Positions 10,344-18,478 of a stretch of DNA of 41,657 nucleotides are shown in pieces. The notes under the pieces are model-generated. The model was not told where the DNA came from and did no database searches. It saw only the letters and a list, made by a program, of their open reading frames with translations. The number at the start of each line of letters is the position of its first letter. The first letter of the stretch is position 1. The DNA comes from an uncultured Collinsella sp. (GTDB lineage: Bacteria > Actinomycetota > Coriobacteriia > Coriobacteriales > Coriobacteriaceae), in NCBI GenBank assembly GCA_959606065.1, contig CAUHHV010000022.1, positions 1 through 41,657 of the forward strand. The letters are read 5' to 3'. The translations under genes and the position numbers were made by a program.

Positions 10344-11999
10344 TCAGCATTTACCCCGGTACATGCTGCCTAAATCCACTACCCCTTCTACCGCGCCGAC
10401 CATCTCGTCATCGTGAGAGACAATGATGATCAGCTGGCTTTGCTTGTTGCGCTTAACATAGGCCGCAAGCTCGGCGCGGCTTACAGCGTCTAACCCAGTC
10501 GTGGGCTCGTCGAGTACCAAAACTGACGACTTGCGTGAAATCGCCGACCATAAGTACACTCGGCGCAGCTCACCGCCCGAAAGCGCGGAGCAACGTTTCC
10601 CGAGCAACTCCTTCACGCTGTTTTCCAGCGAAAGTAGGCCATCTACACCCCGGTGATAGGAAGAAAAGGGCGTGTCGAAATACTCTAACAGCTCTTTCAC
10701 CGTTTCGTCCGGCGCGAAGCACGACTGTGGGCAGCACGATATCTCTCTCGCACGTATGTAATCCAAGTCGCATTCTTCGATTGGCACGCCGTTGTATTTT
10801 ACTTTGCCTTTCGATGAGTATAGCCCGAGCATCAAGTAAAGAAGTGACGTCTTGCCTCTTCCGTTTTCCCCAACTATGCAATATGTACCAGGACCGGAAA
10901 ACTTGAAAGAAAACCCGCCGAGGACCTCTCGGACAGATCCGTCTGGAAGGGCAACCGAGAATTCCAAATCAGATACCGAAATGTCATTTATTTCATCGAG
11001 TTTAGCTAAATCGGTCCGATTCCACCCCGATCTCTCCTTTTCTCTCGTCGCGATAGCCGTCCTATCCCATGATGCTTTGGCATCTTGATAGGATTTGAAC
11101 AATGACATCATACTTTTCAAAGTCTTAAAGAGAACCGCGAAGTATGTACCGATGATAGTGTACTCGCCTATTGACATAGTTCCGTTAATGATTCGTACTC
11201 CGGAAACAACAAGTATCACCGCTTGAAACAACGCTGCGAAAAGACCATCGAGCGATGTCAGAGAATATGATAGCTTTCCGGAGCGCAAAACTTTGGGAAA
11301 ATAGCTCTTAAACCCAGCGTCGAGCGCTTGTTCGCTCTTGCCGTACGAAGATGTCAGTTGAATGTTGAGAATCTGATTAAGCTGCGATGCAATTGCGGCG
11401 TAAAAGGCGCTGTCCGCCTCTTTCTTCTCATACGTGACCCTATACAAAAGTTTCCTCAACCCAGTAATTACACAGAAATACACGATGAGGAGAATGATGG
11501 AAAACACCGCGAGAGTTGAATCAATTGACCATATGATAAGCAATACGATGGGAATGGCTACAATGGACAGCGGCGCACTGATAAAATTCGCCAAAACGAA
11601 GGATGAGACCACGCTAGAGTCGGAAATAATCCGTTGCGTTGTATAGGCTGGATCGATGGTCCGACTCACCAAGTAATCGTCTCTTTCAAAACGCAAGACG
11701 GCCTCCCTGAGAAGATCAAAGGAAAGTCTCGTGGTTATGCGAATGGAAAGTGTTCCTGCAAAATAAGTAAAGAGGGTGGAGAAAACTCCTATTGACGCAA
11801 CCAGGAGCGCGAAGAGTACGGCGTCTCTTTCGCTGCGGTTACCGAGAAGAAAATCTAAGAATTTCCCGTTCACGTATGGCATGGCATAGGAGAGAGCGGT
11901 TCCAATCACCGTGATAGCAATGAAGACGAAAGCCCCTTTTGCTCTGATGAACCTCGAGAGAACGCATCGAATCAAGGAAGGCCCCAATCTACCCGCCAC
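10344..11999 (-). CDS. ABC exporter (fused membrane and ATPase domains)
   Basis: A 551-residue half-transporter. The first about 310 residues form six membrane segments (for example AFVFIAITVIGTALSYAM and SIVAIPIVLLIIWS). The rest is the ATPase: Walker A GENGRGKTS, Q-loop CCPQS, signature LSGGELRR, Walker B VLVLDEP, H-loop IVSHDDE. There is no N-terminal C39 peptidase domain, so it cannot itself trim GG leaders. It faces the RiPP operon and is the natural candidate for exporting the modified peptides or giving immunity. The start is uncertain: GTG at 11999 is the furthest possible because an in-frame TGA lies two codons upstream, but no SD is visible. It is AT-rich like the RiPP genes. It could be unrelated to the RiPP locus. 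Confidence 0.85.
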   Translation of the reverse strand: MAGRLGPSLIRCVLSRFIRAKGAFVFIAITVIGTALSYAMPYVNGKFLDFLLGNRSERDAVLFALLVASIGVFSTLFTYFAGTLSIRITTRLSFDLLREAVLRFERDDYLVSRTIDPAYTTQRIISDSSVVSSFVLANFISAPLSIVAIPIVLLIIWSIDSTLAVFSIILLIVYFCVITGLRKLLYRVTYEKKEADSAFYAAIASQLNQILNIQLTSSYGKSEQALDAGFKSYFPKVLRSGKLSYSLTSLDGLFAALFQAVILVVSGVRIINGTMSIGEYTIIGTYFAVLFKTLKSMMSLFKSYQDAKASWDRTAIATREKERSGWNRTDLAKLDEINDISVSDLEFSVALPDGSVREVLGGFSFKFSGPGTYCIVGENGRGKTSLLYLMLGLYSSKGKVKYNGVPIEECDLDYIRAREISCCPQSCFAPDETVKELLEYFDTPFSSYHRGVDGLLSLENSVKELLGKRCSALSGGELRRVYLWSAISRKSSVLVLDEPTTGLDAVSRAELAAYVKRNKQSQLIIIVSHDDEMVGAVEGVVDLGSMYRGKC

Positions 12000-12314
12000 A
12001 AAACATCAATCACTGATACCTTACACCTCAACACAACAGGAGCGAAGATTTGCCAATGAGACTGCTTTAAGATTGCCTTGGGCCAATACGATCTCAAGCT
12101 CTTCCTACAAGAGAGTCGGAATCGGACATCTCCTCCGACGAACCTGGCAATCGGGCGGTTGAAATATCTTTTTCAACCGCCCGATTGCCACAATAGATTT
12201 GAGCATCCGCCCACAAACGTCCGCGTTTTATACCCATCAAATCCTTTGCCTTTTGTCGTCTAGACTAGAAAAATCGCTCGAAATAACGCAACCGGCCTGC
12301 TCGCTTGAAGAAAC
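12000..12314. other. Leader/promoter region of the exporter gene
   Basis: No gene is seen. The minus strand has a TGGGTATAAA box (TATAAA at 12232..12227) that could be an extended -10 for the exporter gene. Transcription from it would produce a leader of about 220 bases containing the 19-bp hairpin at 12146-12189. No matching -35 box is evident. Confidence 0.4.
12146..12189. repeat. Perfect 19-bp inverted repeat in the exporter leader
   Basis: Arms GGCAATCGGGCGGTTGAAA (12146-12164) and its exact complement (12171-12189) are separated by a six-base loop. No U tract follows on either strand, so it is unlikely to be a simple terminator. It may be an operator, an RNA switch in the leader of the exporter mRNA, or a small mobile-element remnant. 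Confidence 0.85.
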
Positions 12315-12963
12315 CTAAGCCCGTAACGTAGATGTGCAAACTTCCGAAACGCCTTGCGCGGCATTGTGCGTATAAACTTCGTCAACCGCCTCAGAAATAT
12401 CTGAGTATCGCGCCGGGTCAAAAGCATACGATGTCGCAGCTATACCCTGCACCCATTCGGAACGCGGATTAATTGAATAGCCACACAGCATCATCATACA
12501 TGCATCTAGACCTGATTTCCCAAGTATCCGACGTATTGATGAGAGCATCGCGGGTCGCCCCCGCACCATCGTCGTCACCCCTATTAGCAGTATTTACCGT
12601 TTTTCTCTAAATGCGTATCGCCACCCTTAAGAATACGAAGTGTTTTATCCAGACCCGATTGTCCTCCATCTCAAACGAAGGGATAAGGAATCTCATCCGG
12701 AATCGGCAGTAACGGAGGATTCACAACGACAAGCGAAAAACATGAGTCATCTCTCAGAGGGGAGTAAAGGCTCCCCTCAAGCACCCTAGTTTCGTCATCC
12801 AAAGAGTTGATGGCAGTGTTTTTCTTACAAAGGTCGACAACAAAAGGGTTGATTTCTACAGATGTTACATCCATGCCACAGTTGGTAAGTATCAGGCCCT
12901 GTATTCTGGGGCCAGAACACAAATCGAGAGCCTTCCGTGCGCTCTGCGGTGTAAGGCGCCAAT
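12315..12963 (-). pseudogene. Broken SAM-dependent methyltransferase gene
   Basis: The frame 12963-12671 encodes the core of a class I methyltransferase: RKALDLCSGPRIQGLIL (motif I), then VTSVEINPFVVDLCKKN, and the NPPLLP motif of HemK/PrmC-like N-methyltransferases. An in-frame TGA at 12673-12671 then interrupts it. The same frame goes on for 28 codons (DGGQSGLDKTLRILKGG...), and the C-terminal part continues in another frame at 12578-12315 (ending EVYTHNAAQGVSEVC). The N-terminus is also cut by a TGA at 12966-12964. The gene thus has at least one nonsense change and one frameshift. Its substrate is unknown. It lies beside the exporter inside the same accessory interval. Confidence 0.75.
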
Positions 12964-13264
12964 CTCAGCAAATCTGTCCCACAATACTGCGCTGAAGAAC
13001 AACACGGAACCCCTGAGCCAAACTCCCCTATACCTTATTAAGGCTAAGACAGGCAAGTTCACGCACCCGGCATATTCCAGAATAACATCCTATTGTTTTA
13101 GATGCTCTACAAGCATGAACAGCCGCGAATCGGAAAGATCTTCTAGTTTCGCCCCGACTGACCGCCAAGGGCCAAAATGGCCTCTCCATCCCCAGGCGAC
13201 CGGCTCTGGCGCGCCGAGGAGTGTCCCCAAGTGCCGGCAGAAAAGGAACGTCCTTAACTGCCGG
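12964..13264. other. Intergenic region, probably decayed sequence
   Basis: No gene can be supported. Part of the missing methyltransferase N-terminus may survive in another frame near 12967-13015. The GC content rises again toward 13100, marking the right edge of the accessory interval. The last bases hold the hairpin beyond the FHA gene. Confidence 0.4.
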
Positions 13265-13265
13265 C
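13233..13265 (-). terminator. Hairpin at the end of the FHA operon
   Basis: GCCGGCAG-AA-AAGGA-ACG-TCCTT-AA-CTGCCGGC forms a two-part stem whose right arm touches the FHA stop codon (TAG at 13267..13265). No U tract follows. It probably ends or protects the operon mRNA. Confidence 0.6.
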
Positions 13266-14203
13266 TAGAGGGCACCGAAGAGGATGGCATAGGTAGTGGA
13301 TTCGCCGAGCTTGAGCTCGTCGCCGGGATTGAGCTGGGCGGAACGGCCGGGCTCGACCTGAATGCAAACGCGCGTGGCCCCGTTTACCACCACGGTTCCG
13401 TTGGTGGACGACAAGTCCTCGACGTGCCAGATATTTTGAGCATCGCACCAGATATGGGCATGGCGGGCCGAGACATCGTCGCCGACGTCGGTAATATCGC
13501 CCTCACCAGTGGCCAGCGCGCCAATCTCAACACCCTGCTCACTCGGCTGAATCCAGCGCGGGGCGCTCACGACAAAACTGTTTTGCACGCGCAGCAAGCC
13601 CAAAGGGTGCGCCGGGGCGGGTTCGCGTTCGCCCGCAGTCAGCGACATGCCAAGCGAACGCGGCGTGGATGTGCCTCCGCCGCAGGTCGCGTTCGCGTAG
13701 TCGATGGCATAGTTCACCGAGGACCGCACATCCGCCGAACAACCGACGGCGACAAACAGCACCAGCACGACCTCGGCGCGCTCGGCGGGCATGAGTTCCG
13801 CCGCCTGGGACAGGCGATCGAGCGCGTTGCGATAGAGATTCGTGTCCTGGTGGCACTCTTCGAGCGCGCGTACCATCGGTTCACCTGCAGGACCGCACAC
13901 CATATTGATTACAGCCGTGGAGTCCATGGGATTGCGCTGGCGCAGGGCCAGTTGCGACATAATACGCGCAGCCGAGGTACCGTATTCGGCAAAGTAGCGC
14001 TGCTGAAGCGTGCCGACCGGCGCGCGAACGATAAAGCGGGAAACCCAAGAGCGATCGGCGGCTCGGCTCTGCGGGCTGCGGCCGTCGGCGAGCGGACGGG
14101 ACGAAAGCACCAAGCCGCACAGCTCGATATGGCTCAGATGCGCTGCGCGCTTAAAGATGTCAAACATGGCCCCGCATGGGGTGAGCTCAACTTGAGATGC
14201 CAT
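13265..14203 (-). CDS. FHA-domain protein, third gene of kinase operon
   Basis: A 312-residue cytoplasmic protein. The first about 200 residues are of unknown type (MASQVELTPCGAMFDIFKRA...) and include RAEVVLVLFVAVGCSADVR. The C-terminal about 110 residues are an FHA phosphothreonine-binding domain with the usual S-x-x-H and NGT elements (DDVSARHAHIW and EDLSSTNGTVVV). ATG 14203 has a strong SD (AAGGAGG) lying in the end of the kinase gene, whose stop codon is three bases upstream, so the two are co-translated. It probably binds the phosphorylated form of the neighbouring kinase or its targets. A decayed copy of its 3' end lies at 6595-7089. Confidence 0.85.
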   Translation of the reverse strand: MASQVELTPCGAMFDIFKRAAHLSHIELCGLVLSSRPLADGRSPQSRAADRSWVSRFIVRAPVGTLQQRYFAEYGTSAARIMSQLALRQRNPMDSTAVINMVCGPAGEPMVRALEECHQDTNLYRNALDRLSQAAELMPAERAEVVLVLFVAVGCSADVRSSVNYAIDYANATCGGGTSTPRSLGMSLTAGEREPAPAHPLGLLRVQNSFVVSAPRWIQPSEQGVEIGALATGEGDITDVGDDVSARHAHIWCDAQNIWHVEDLSSTNGTVVVNGATRVCIQVEPGRSAQLNPGDELKLGESTTYAILFGAL

Positions 14204-14206
14204 GAC

Positions 14207-16051
14207 CTAGGCCTCCTTGGTCGTAGAAATAGAATCGGACGATACTTCGACAGGTCCGCCAAAAGTACGGACAGCTGCGGCTCCACCGGCAAGCGGAGTC
14301 GCCATCTGGGCTTTTGTGCGTCGCGGTGCCGAAACGGGAAGTTCAAAGGCAAAGCCCATCGCAAGCAAAAACCACGTAAGCGTATAGGTTGCAACCAGAG
14401 CGGCAACAAGGCCGCCCATCACGGCGCGTTGGGAAAATACGCTACATGCAGCCACAACCAGCACCGGAACCTCGCAGGCAGAAAGCGCAAGCACACCCTG
14501 CAGGAAGCCCGAGCGCCGATCGCGCGCAAGTGCCCCCGCGGCAACGCCGGCTATGCCTGGCAGCGCCAACGCCAGTGCGGCAATAATACCCGGTAGCGAC
14601 CCAGACCACACGAGCGATCCCAAAGTCGCCGTCACGCGAGCGCCCGACGCCAGCAGCGCGGCCGAAACCACGACCACAGCCCAAACCACGCCACAGACGA
14701 CCGTCGCGCCGACCATCAGCGCGCGACGAACCGCGCGGCCAGACGCATCCATGGGGCACGGCGTGAGCGGCTCGCCGCGGAGCGAACGACCGACATTTTG
14801 CGCATAGTGGTCACAAAACGCCGAGAGCGCCGCCTCGACCGCCGCCGGCTCGGGACGATCTTTTTGATGGCTGGACAGACAGGCCATCACCACGTCGAAC
14901 AGCTGGGCATCGACAAACGCCAGCGCATCGCGTAGCTCCTCGGAATCCGGCTCAAGCCCCAGCTGCTGGGCCTGCTCGGCCGCAGCGAGCGCCACATCGG
15001 GCTCACGACGAAGCAGCTGAGTCAAATCGCAACCGGGCGCATGGGCACCAATGGGATAGTCGGGCAGCGTGTCCATCTTGAGACGGTAGGGGCTGGCGAT
15101 GTCGCGCGTCTTTTTGCGCGAACCCGAGGTGCCCGAAGTGCTCGGCGCGGCTTCGTATGGCGCGGCGCCGGCAATGAGCTCGTAAACCGTGCTTGCTGCG
15201 GCATAGACGTCGATCGCCGGCGACATACGCAAAGCGCGCAGGTCGGGAATATCGTCGGTGAGCATCTCGGGCGGGGCATAGGCAACCGTCGCGCGACGCA
15301 GCGTGGCATAGCGCTCCGTAAACGACGCCTTGCCGCCGGTACCGGCCACGGCCGACGCAGGCTCAAGCGCCAGCGACGAGCCAAAGTCGATCAGGCACAG
15401 GTCAAAGGTGCCCTCGGCAAGCTGCCGGTCAAGCGGTAGACGCGCCGTACGCACCATAATATTAGCGGGCGAGATATCGCGATGGACAAAGCCCTCGCCC
15501 ACCAGGCTCATACGGCAGAGCAGATCGAACAGGTCGCGACCCAGACGCGCCGCCACAAGCGGCGATAGGCGGCCGGCATCGTCCACGGCAAAGCGCGAGC
15601 GCAAGCGGGCGAGCGTCTCGCCCTCGACCCATTCCATGACAATTGCAGGCACACCGTCGACCTCGCCCCAGCCATAGAGGCGGGGAAAGCCCTTAAGGCC
15701 CGAAAGGGCGCGATGGCATTCGTATTCCTCGCGAAACGCCGCTTTGAACTTGGCGACCAGCGCCTCATGGGCGGCGGCATCGTCAAACTCATCGCACGTT
15801 GGCAAGATGAGCTGCTTGAGTGCCACGGCCTCGCCTTGGGCGTTGACGGCACGCGTCACGCGGCCGATACCGCCACGGCGCATGGTGGCATCGTCGGCAA
15901 ACAGTATCGTAAAACGACGCAGATAGGCAGGCAGTTCGTCCTGACCGAGCGCAATGGCCGGCTCAAACCCGTCGACACGCGCCAGGCGCAGGCCGACCAT
16001 GGGATCGCGACCGAGCGATTGTGGTGTGGTGGATGCAAGATCGGTCATCAT
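14207..16051 (-). CDS. Membrane Ser/Thr protein kinase
   Basis: A 614-residue kinase. The catalytic domain lies in residues about 45-400: glycine-rich loop region GGIGRVTRAV, Lys in VALKQLI, hinge VIMEWVEGE, catalytic loop FVHRDISPANIMV, DFG in LIDFGSSLAL, and APE-like YAPPEML. The C-terminal about 180 residues hold four or five membrane segments (VVCGVVWAVVVVSAALL, PGIIAALALALPGIAG, CEVPVLVVAACSV, TYTLTWFLLAMG). There are no PASTA or other sensor repeats. The start ATG overlaps the stop of the upstream gene (ATGA), indicating translational coupling. With the FHA protein downstream it forms a small phospho-signalling unit. The activating signal is unknown. Confidence 0.9.
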   Translation of the reverse strand: MMTDLASTTPQSLGRDPMVGLRLARVDGFEPAIALGQDELPAYLRRFTILFADDATMRRGGIGRVTRAVNAQGEAVALKQLILPTCDEFDDAAAHEALVAKFKAAFREEYECHRALSGLKGFPRLYGWGEVDGVPAIVMEWVEGETLARLRSRFAVDDAGRLSPLVAARLGRDLFDLLCRMSLVGEGFVHRDISPANIMVRTARLPLDRQLAEGTFDLCLIDFGSSLALEPASAVAGTGGKASFTERYATLRRATVAYAPPEMLTDDIPDLRALRMSPAIDVYAAASTVYELIAGAAPYEAAPSTSGTSGSRKKTRDIASPYRLKMDTLPDYPIGAHAPGCDLTQLLRREPDVALAAAEQAQQLGLEPDSEELRDALAFVDAQLFDVVMACLSSHQKDRPEPAAVEAALSAFCDHYAQNVGRSLRGEPLTPCPMDASGRAVRRALMVGATVVCGVVWAVVVVSAALLASGARVTATLGSLVWSGSLPGIIAALALALPGIAGVAAGALARDRRSGFLQGVLALSACEVPVLVVAACSVFSQRAVMGGLVAALVATYTLTWFLLAMGFAFELPVSAPRRTKAQMATPLAGGAAAVRTFGGPVEVSSDSISTTKEA

Positions 16052-16953
16052 AGGGCAAGCGCCGCCACGTTATTGTTGAAGTTACCGAGCGCGACGTCAT
16101 CATCGCCGTAATGGCCGACCCATTGACATAGGTTGGTGTAACAGCCCCACAGATTGGCATACTGCTGATACCACTTTGACCGGGGCGAGAATGTCTGACG
16201 ACCGAACTCGGCTCGAATGACAAACATCTCCCCGACCAGGCTGTCGCACGGCCTGGGATCTCCCGTAGAGTTATAGGTCGAGACCACGTCATTGGCACGA
16301 GAAACATAGCCGTCGAGCATGTTGTACTTGGTCACAAGCCAGCTGTGAATGCTCTCTTCCTCAGCAGCGGAAAGGCCACCGGAGTTTGCATCGTTGTCAG
16401 TGTTGCCGCCCGTCGAGCCGCCGTTTCCAGACCCTCCGGCAGAGGAACCCGACCCAGAGCCACCGCCCGAACTCGACGAATCCGAGCCGGAGCCAGAAGT
16501 ATCCGAGCTACCGGGCTTTCCGGACTGCTGGGCGTCCTGCTCCTTCTGCTGCTCGACCTTATTCACCGTTGCCGCCACGCTATTGTTGGACAACCGATCG
16601 ATGATCTTGGTGTTGGTGAGCACGATGGTTTTGCCATTGGCAAGCGTGACTTCGTTGTCCGGGGCCTCGGCGCCGTCCGCGTCGTCAGTGCCAAACACAA
16701 TATGCGCGACCACACTTGCCCAAGCATATCCAGTCGTGGTGCCCAGGTCACTTTTGACCTCATGCCCTACGCGCGGTTCGCGTGCGGCATGTGCCTGTAT
16801 CATGGACGGCACGGTCATGCCATAGGCAGAAACGCCAGCTATGACCAGCACCAGCGAGCACGACAGCAGCGCGTACGCCCGAGGCGCCAAGCCCAGTCGG
16901 CGTCGCATGCGCACCGCGGCGCCGCGCTTTGTCTGAGTGCCACCGGGCCGCAT
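16048..16953 (-). CDS. Membrane-anchored protein with Gly/Ser-rich linker
   Basis: A 301-residue protein of unknown function. The basic N-terminus is followed by a membrane anchor (ALLSCSLVLVIAGVSAYG, about residues 29-46), then an extracellular part with a long Ser/Gly-rich linker and a C-terminal domain rich in aromatic residues (WYQQYANLWGCYTNLCQW) with Cys that could pair. The frame is open further upstream, but ATG 16953 has SD GGAGGAG six bases before it. It is the first gene of the operon with the kinase and FHA protein, so it may be the outside sensor or a substrate of the kinase. The family is not recognised. Confidence 0.75.
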   Translation of the reverse strand: MRPGGTQTKRGAAVRMRRRLGLAPRAYALLSCSLVLVIAGVSAYGMTVPSMIQAHAAREPRVGHEVKSDLGTTTGYAWASVVAHIVFGTDDADGAEAPDNEVTLANGKTIVLTNTKIIDRLSNNSVAATVNKVEQQKEQDAQQSGKPGSSDTSGSGSDSSSSGGGSGSGSSAGGSGNGGSTGGNTDNDANSGGLSAAEEESIHSWLVTKYNMLDGYVSRANDVVSTYNSTGDPRPCDSLVGEMFVIRAEFGRQTFSPRSKWYQQYANLWGCYTNLCQWVGHYGDDDVALGNFNNNVAALAL

Positions 16954-16965
16954 GCGTTCTCCTCC

Positions 16966-16993
16966 AACAAAAACACGCCGCTCGGGAGCGGCG
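16966..16993 (-). terminator. Terminator-like hairpin directly before the first gene of the kinase operon
   Basis: CGCCGCTC/GAGCGGCG (16976-16993) is followed on the minus strand by TGTTTTTGTT and then immediately by the SD GGAGGAG of the gene starting at 16953. Placed here it could end readthrough from recR, or act as an attenuator for the operon. A possible promoter, TTGCGC with TACACT about 19 bases later, lies just upstream (about 17013-17043). Confidence 0.6.
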
Positions 16994-17131
16994 CATTCAT
17001 TCGAATCCACATTTGAGTGTATCAGCGAACCCAAAAGGTTGCGCAACGAATGGGCGAATTAAGGACGCGGGCGGAAGCATCCATGCGATAAGCGGATACG
17101 AAGCATCTTTGTTGCACAACAAACTCATAGT

Positions 17132-17161
17132 CGCACGGGGAAATTATGACTGCCCCGTGCG
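17132..17161 (-). terminator. Hairpin after recR
   Basis: The stem CGCACGGGG/CCCCGTGCG has a 12-base loop and lies 38 bases beyond the recR stop codon. No U tract follows, so its strength is uncertain. Confidence 0.55.
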
Positions 17162-17198
17162 TCGCCAGGAAAACATACGGCAGGAGCAGGCTCGCCAC

Positions 17199-17795
17199 CT
17201 AAATCGTGCGACGGGCCTCAATGGCGCGTCCAAGCGTAAGCTCGTCGGCATACTCCAGGTCGCCGCCCACGGGCAGGCCGCTCGCCAGACGCGACACCTC
17301 AACGCCCAGCGGCTTGATAGTGCGGGCCAGGTAGCTCGCCGTGGTCTCGCCCTCAATATTGGGGTTGGTGGCGATGATGACCTCATGGATATCCTCGTGG
17401 CCCAAACGCGCCAGCAGCTCGCGGATGTGCAGCTGCTCGGGACCAATCTTGTCCATGGGGCTGATCACGCCGCCCAGCACATGGTACAGGCCATGGTAGC
17501 TGCCCGTGCGCTCGATTGCCTGGACGTCGCGCGGCTCGCCCACCACGCAAATGCGAGTAGTGTCGCGCATCGAATCCTGGCAGATGGAGCACTCGTCGGC
17601 CGTGGCGTAGTTAAAGCAACGGCTGCAAAAGTGGACCTCCTGCTTAACCTCCAGGATGGCCTCGGCCAGGCGGCGGGCCTCCTCGGCATCGGCCTCGAGC
17701 AGGTAATAGGCGATGCGCTGGGCCGACTTGGGACCAATGCCCGGCAGACGGCCCAGCTCATCGAGCAATTTTTGCAGACTATGGTTGGCACTCAT
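17199..17795 (-). CDS. recR: Recombination protein RecR
   Basis: A 198-residue protein of the RecFOR pathway that helps load RecA onto gapped DNA. It has a helix-hairpin-helix region (LGRLPGIGPKSAQRIAYY, residues 14-31), a zinc finger of four Cys starting at C57 (CSRC...CSIC), and a Toprim domain (ICVVGEPRDVQAIE, later IIATNPNIEGETTA). The length is exactly normal. ATG 17795 gives the standard start. The SD is weak, but the gene follows ybaB by 13 bases, so coupling is likely. The gene order dnaX-ybaB-recR is conserved in many bacteria. Confidence 0.97.
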   Translation of the reverse strand: MSANHSLQKLLDELGRLPGIGPKSAQRIAYYLLEADAEEARRLAEAILEVKQEVHFCSRCFNYATADECSICQDSMRDTTRICVVGEPRDVQAIERTGSYHGLYHVLGGVISPMDKIGPEQLHIRELLARLGHEDIHEVIIATNPNIEGETTASYLARTIKPLGVEVSRLASGLPVGGDLEYADELTLGRAIEARRTI

Positions 17796-17808
17796 ATATA
17801 TGCGTGTC

Positions 17809-18129
17809 TTAGAACGGCATGCCCGGGATGTTGAGGCCGCCGGTGATGGCGCCCATCTGCTTGTTGGCAAGCTCGTTGACACCGCGGACGGCCTCGTTGA
17901 CGGCAGCCATGATCATGTCCTGCAGCATATCGACGTCCTCGGGATCGAGGGCATCGGGGTCGATGGTGAGGTTGACGAGCTCCATCTCGCCGTTAACGGT
18001 CACCTTGACCATGCCGCCGCCGGCAGAGGCGTCGACGGTCTGGGACTTAAGGTTTTCCTGCGCGGCGGCAAGCTGCTCCTGCATCTTGCGAGCCTGCTTC
18101 ATCATTTGCTGCATGTTCATACCGGCCAT
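17809..18129 (-). CDS. ybaB: Nucleoid-associated protein YbaB/EbfC
   Basis: A 106-residue small DNA-binding protein that works as a dimer. The sequence shows the Met-rich N-terminal helix (NMQQMMKQARKMQEQLAAA), the core VDASAGGGMVKVTVNGEME and the Gly/Pro-rich end typical of the family. ATG 18129 has SD AAAGGAG eight bases upstream. It is encoded immediately before recR, as in most genomes. Confidence 0.95.
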   Translation of the reverse strand: MAGMNMQQMMKQARKMQEQLAAAQENLKSQTVDASAGGGMVKVTVNGEMELVNLTIDPDALDPEDVDMLQDMIMAAVNEAVRGVNELANKQMGAITGGLNIPGMPF

Positions 18130-18478
18130 GATGGCTCCTTTACGTGCGGCCGCGCGACAAGCTGCAAGGGCAGCCGGAGCGCGACGGGACTTTCAAACTC
18201 AAAAATCGTACCACGGCGCGGGGCAAGCAAGCGGGGCGGACACGCTACCTCAGTCGATATACATGTCCTTGAGCGTGACGCACGCCCAAGATTATGCAAG
18301 GTCGAATTATGCAAGGTTGCATAATTATCTCAAGCTACATCTAGCAGAGCTGGAACCAGGCAGTTTATGCGTAGGGCTACAAGGCTACATGGCAAAATGC
18401 CGAGCCGCTGCTCGAGGCGGCACGCATGGCGGCTGGGTATAATTTGATTGTCATAGATGACGATTTGGAGGTGCCCTC
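18130..18478. other. Intergenic region with ATTATGCAA operator-like sites
   Basis: No gene is seen. The sequence ATTATGCAAGG occurs at 18291 and 18306, and the second copy is followed by its complement TTGCATAAT (18317-18325), giving a perfect 10-bp inverted repeat with a two-base centre (18305-18326). A TATAAT box at 18438-18443 is a good -10 candidate for the plus-strand gene at 18479. The ybaB promoter, if separate, also lies here. Confidence 0.6.
18305..18326. promoter_or_regulatory. Palindromic operator-like site
   Basis: AATTATGCAA-GG-TTGCATAATT is a perfect inverted repeat. A further direct half-site (ATTATGCAAGG) starts 15 bases upstream at 18291, so three half-sites occur within 36 bases. 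It lies about 110 bases before the TATAAT of the gene at 18479. The binding protein is unknown; a MarR- or GntR-size dimer would fit. Confidence 0.55.

Noticed and set aside
13090..13290. 66-codon minus-strand frame ending beyond the FHA gene
   Set aside because: It overlaps the FHA 3' end out of frame and has no ribosome site; the part beyond the overlap looks slightly coding-like but cannot be supported.
13115..14596. A 493-codon plus-strand open frame
   Set aside because: It is antisense to the FHA gene and the end of the kinase gene; its Arg/Ala/Gly-rich product has no recognisable domain.
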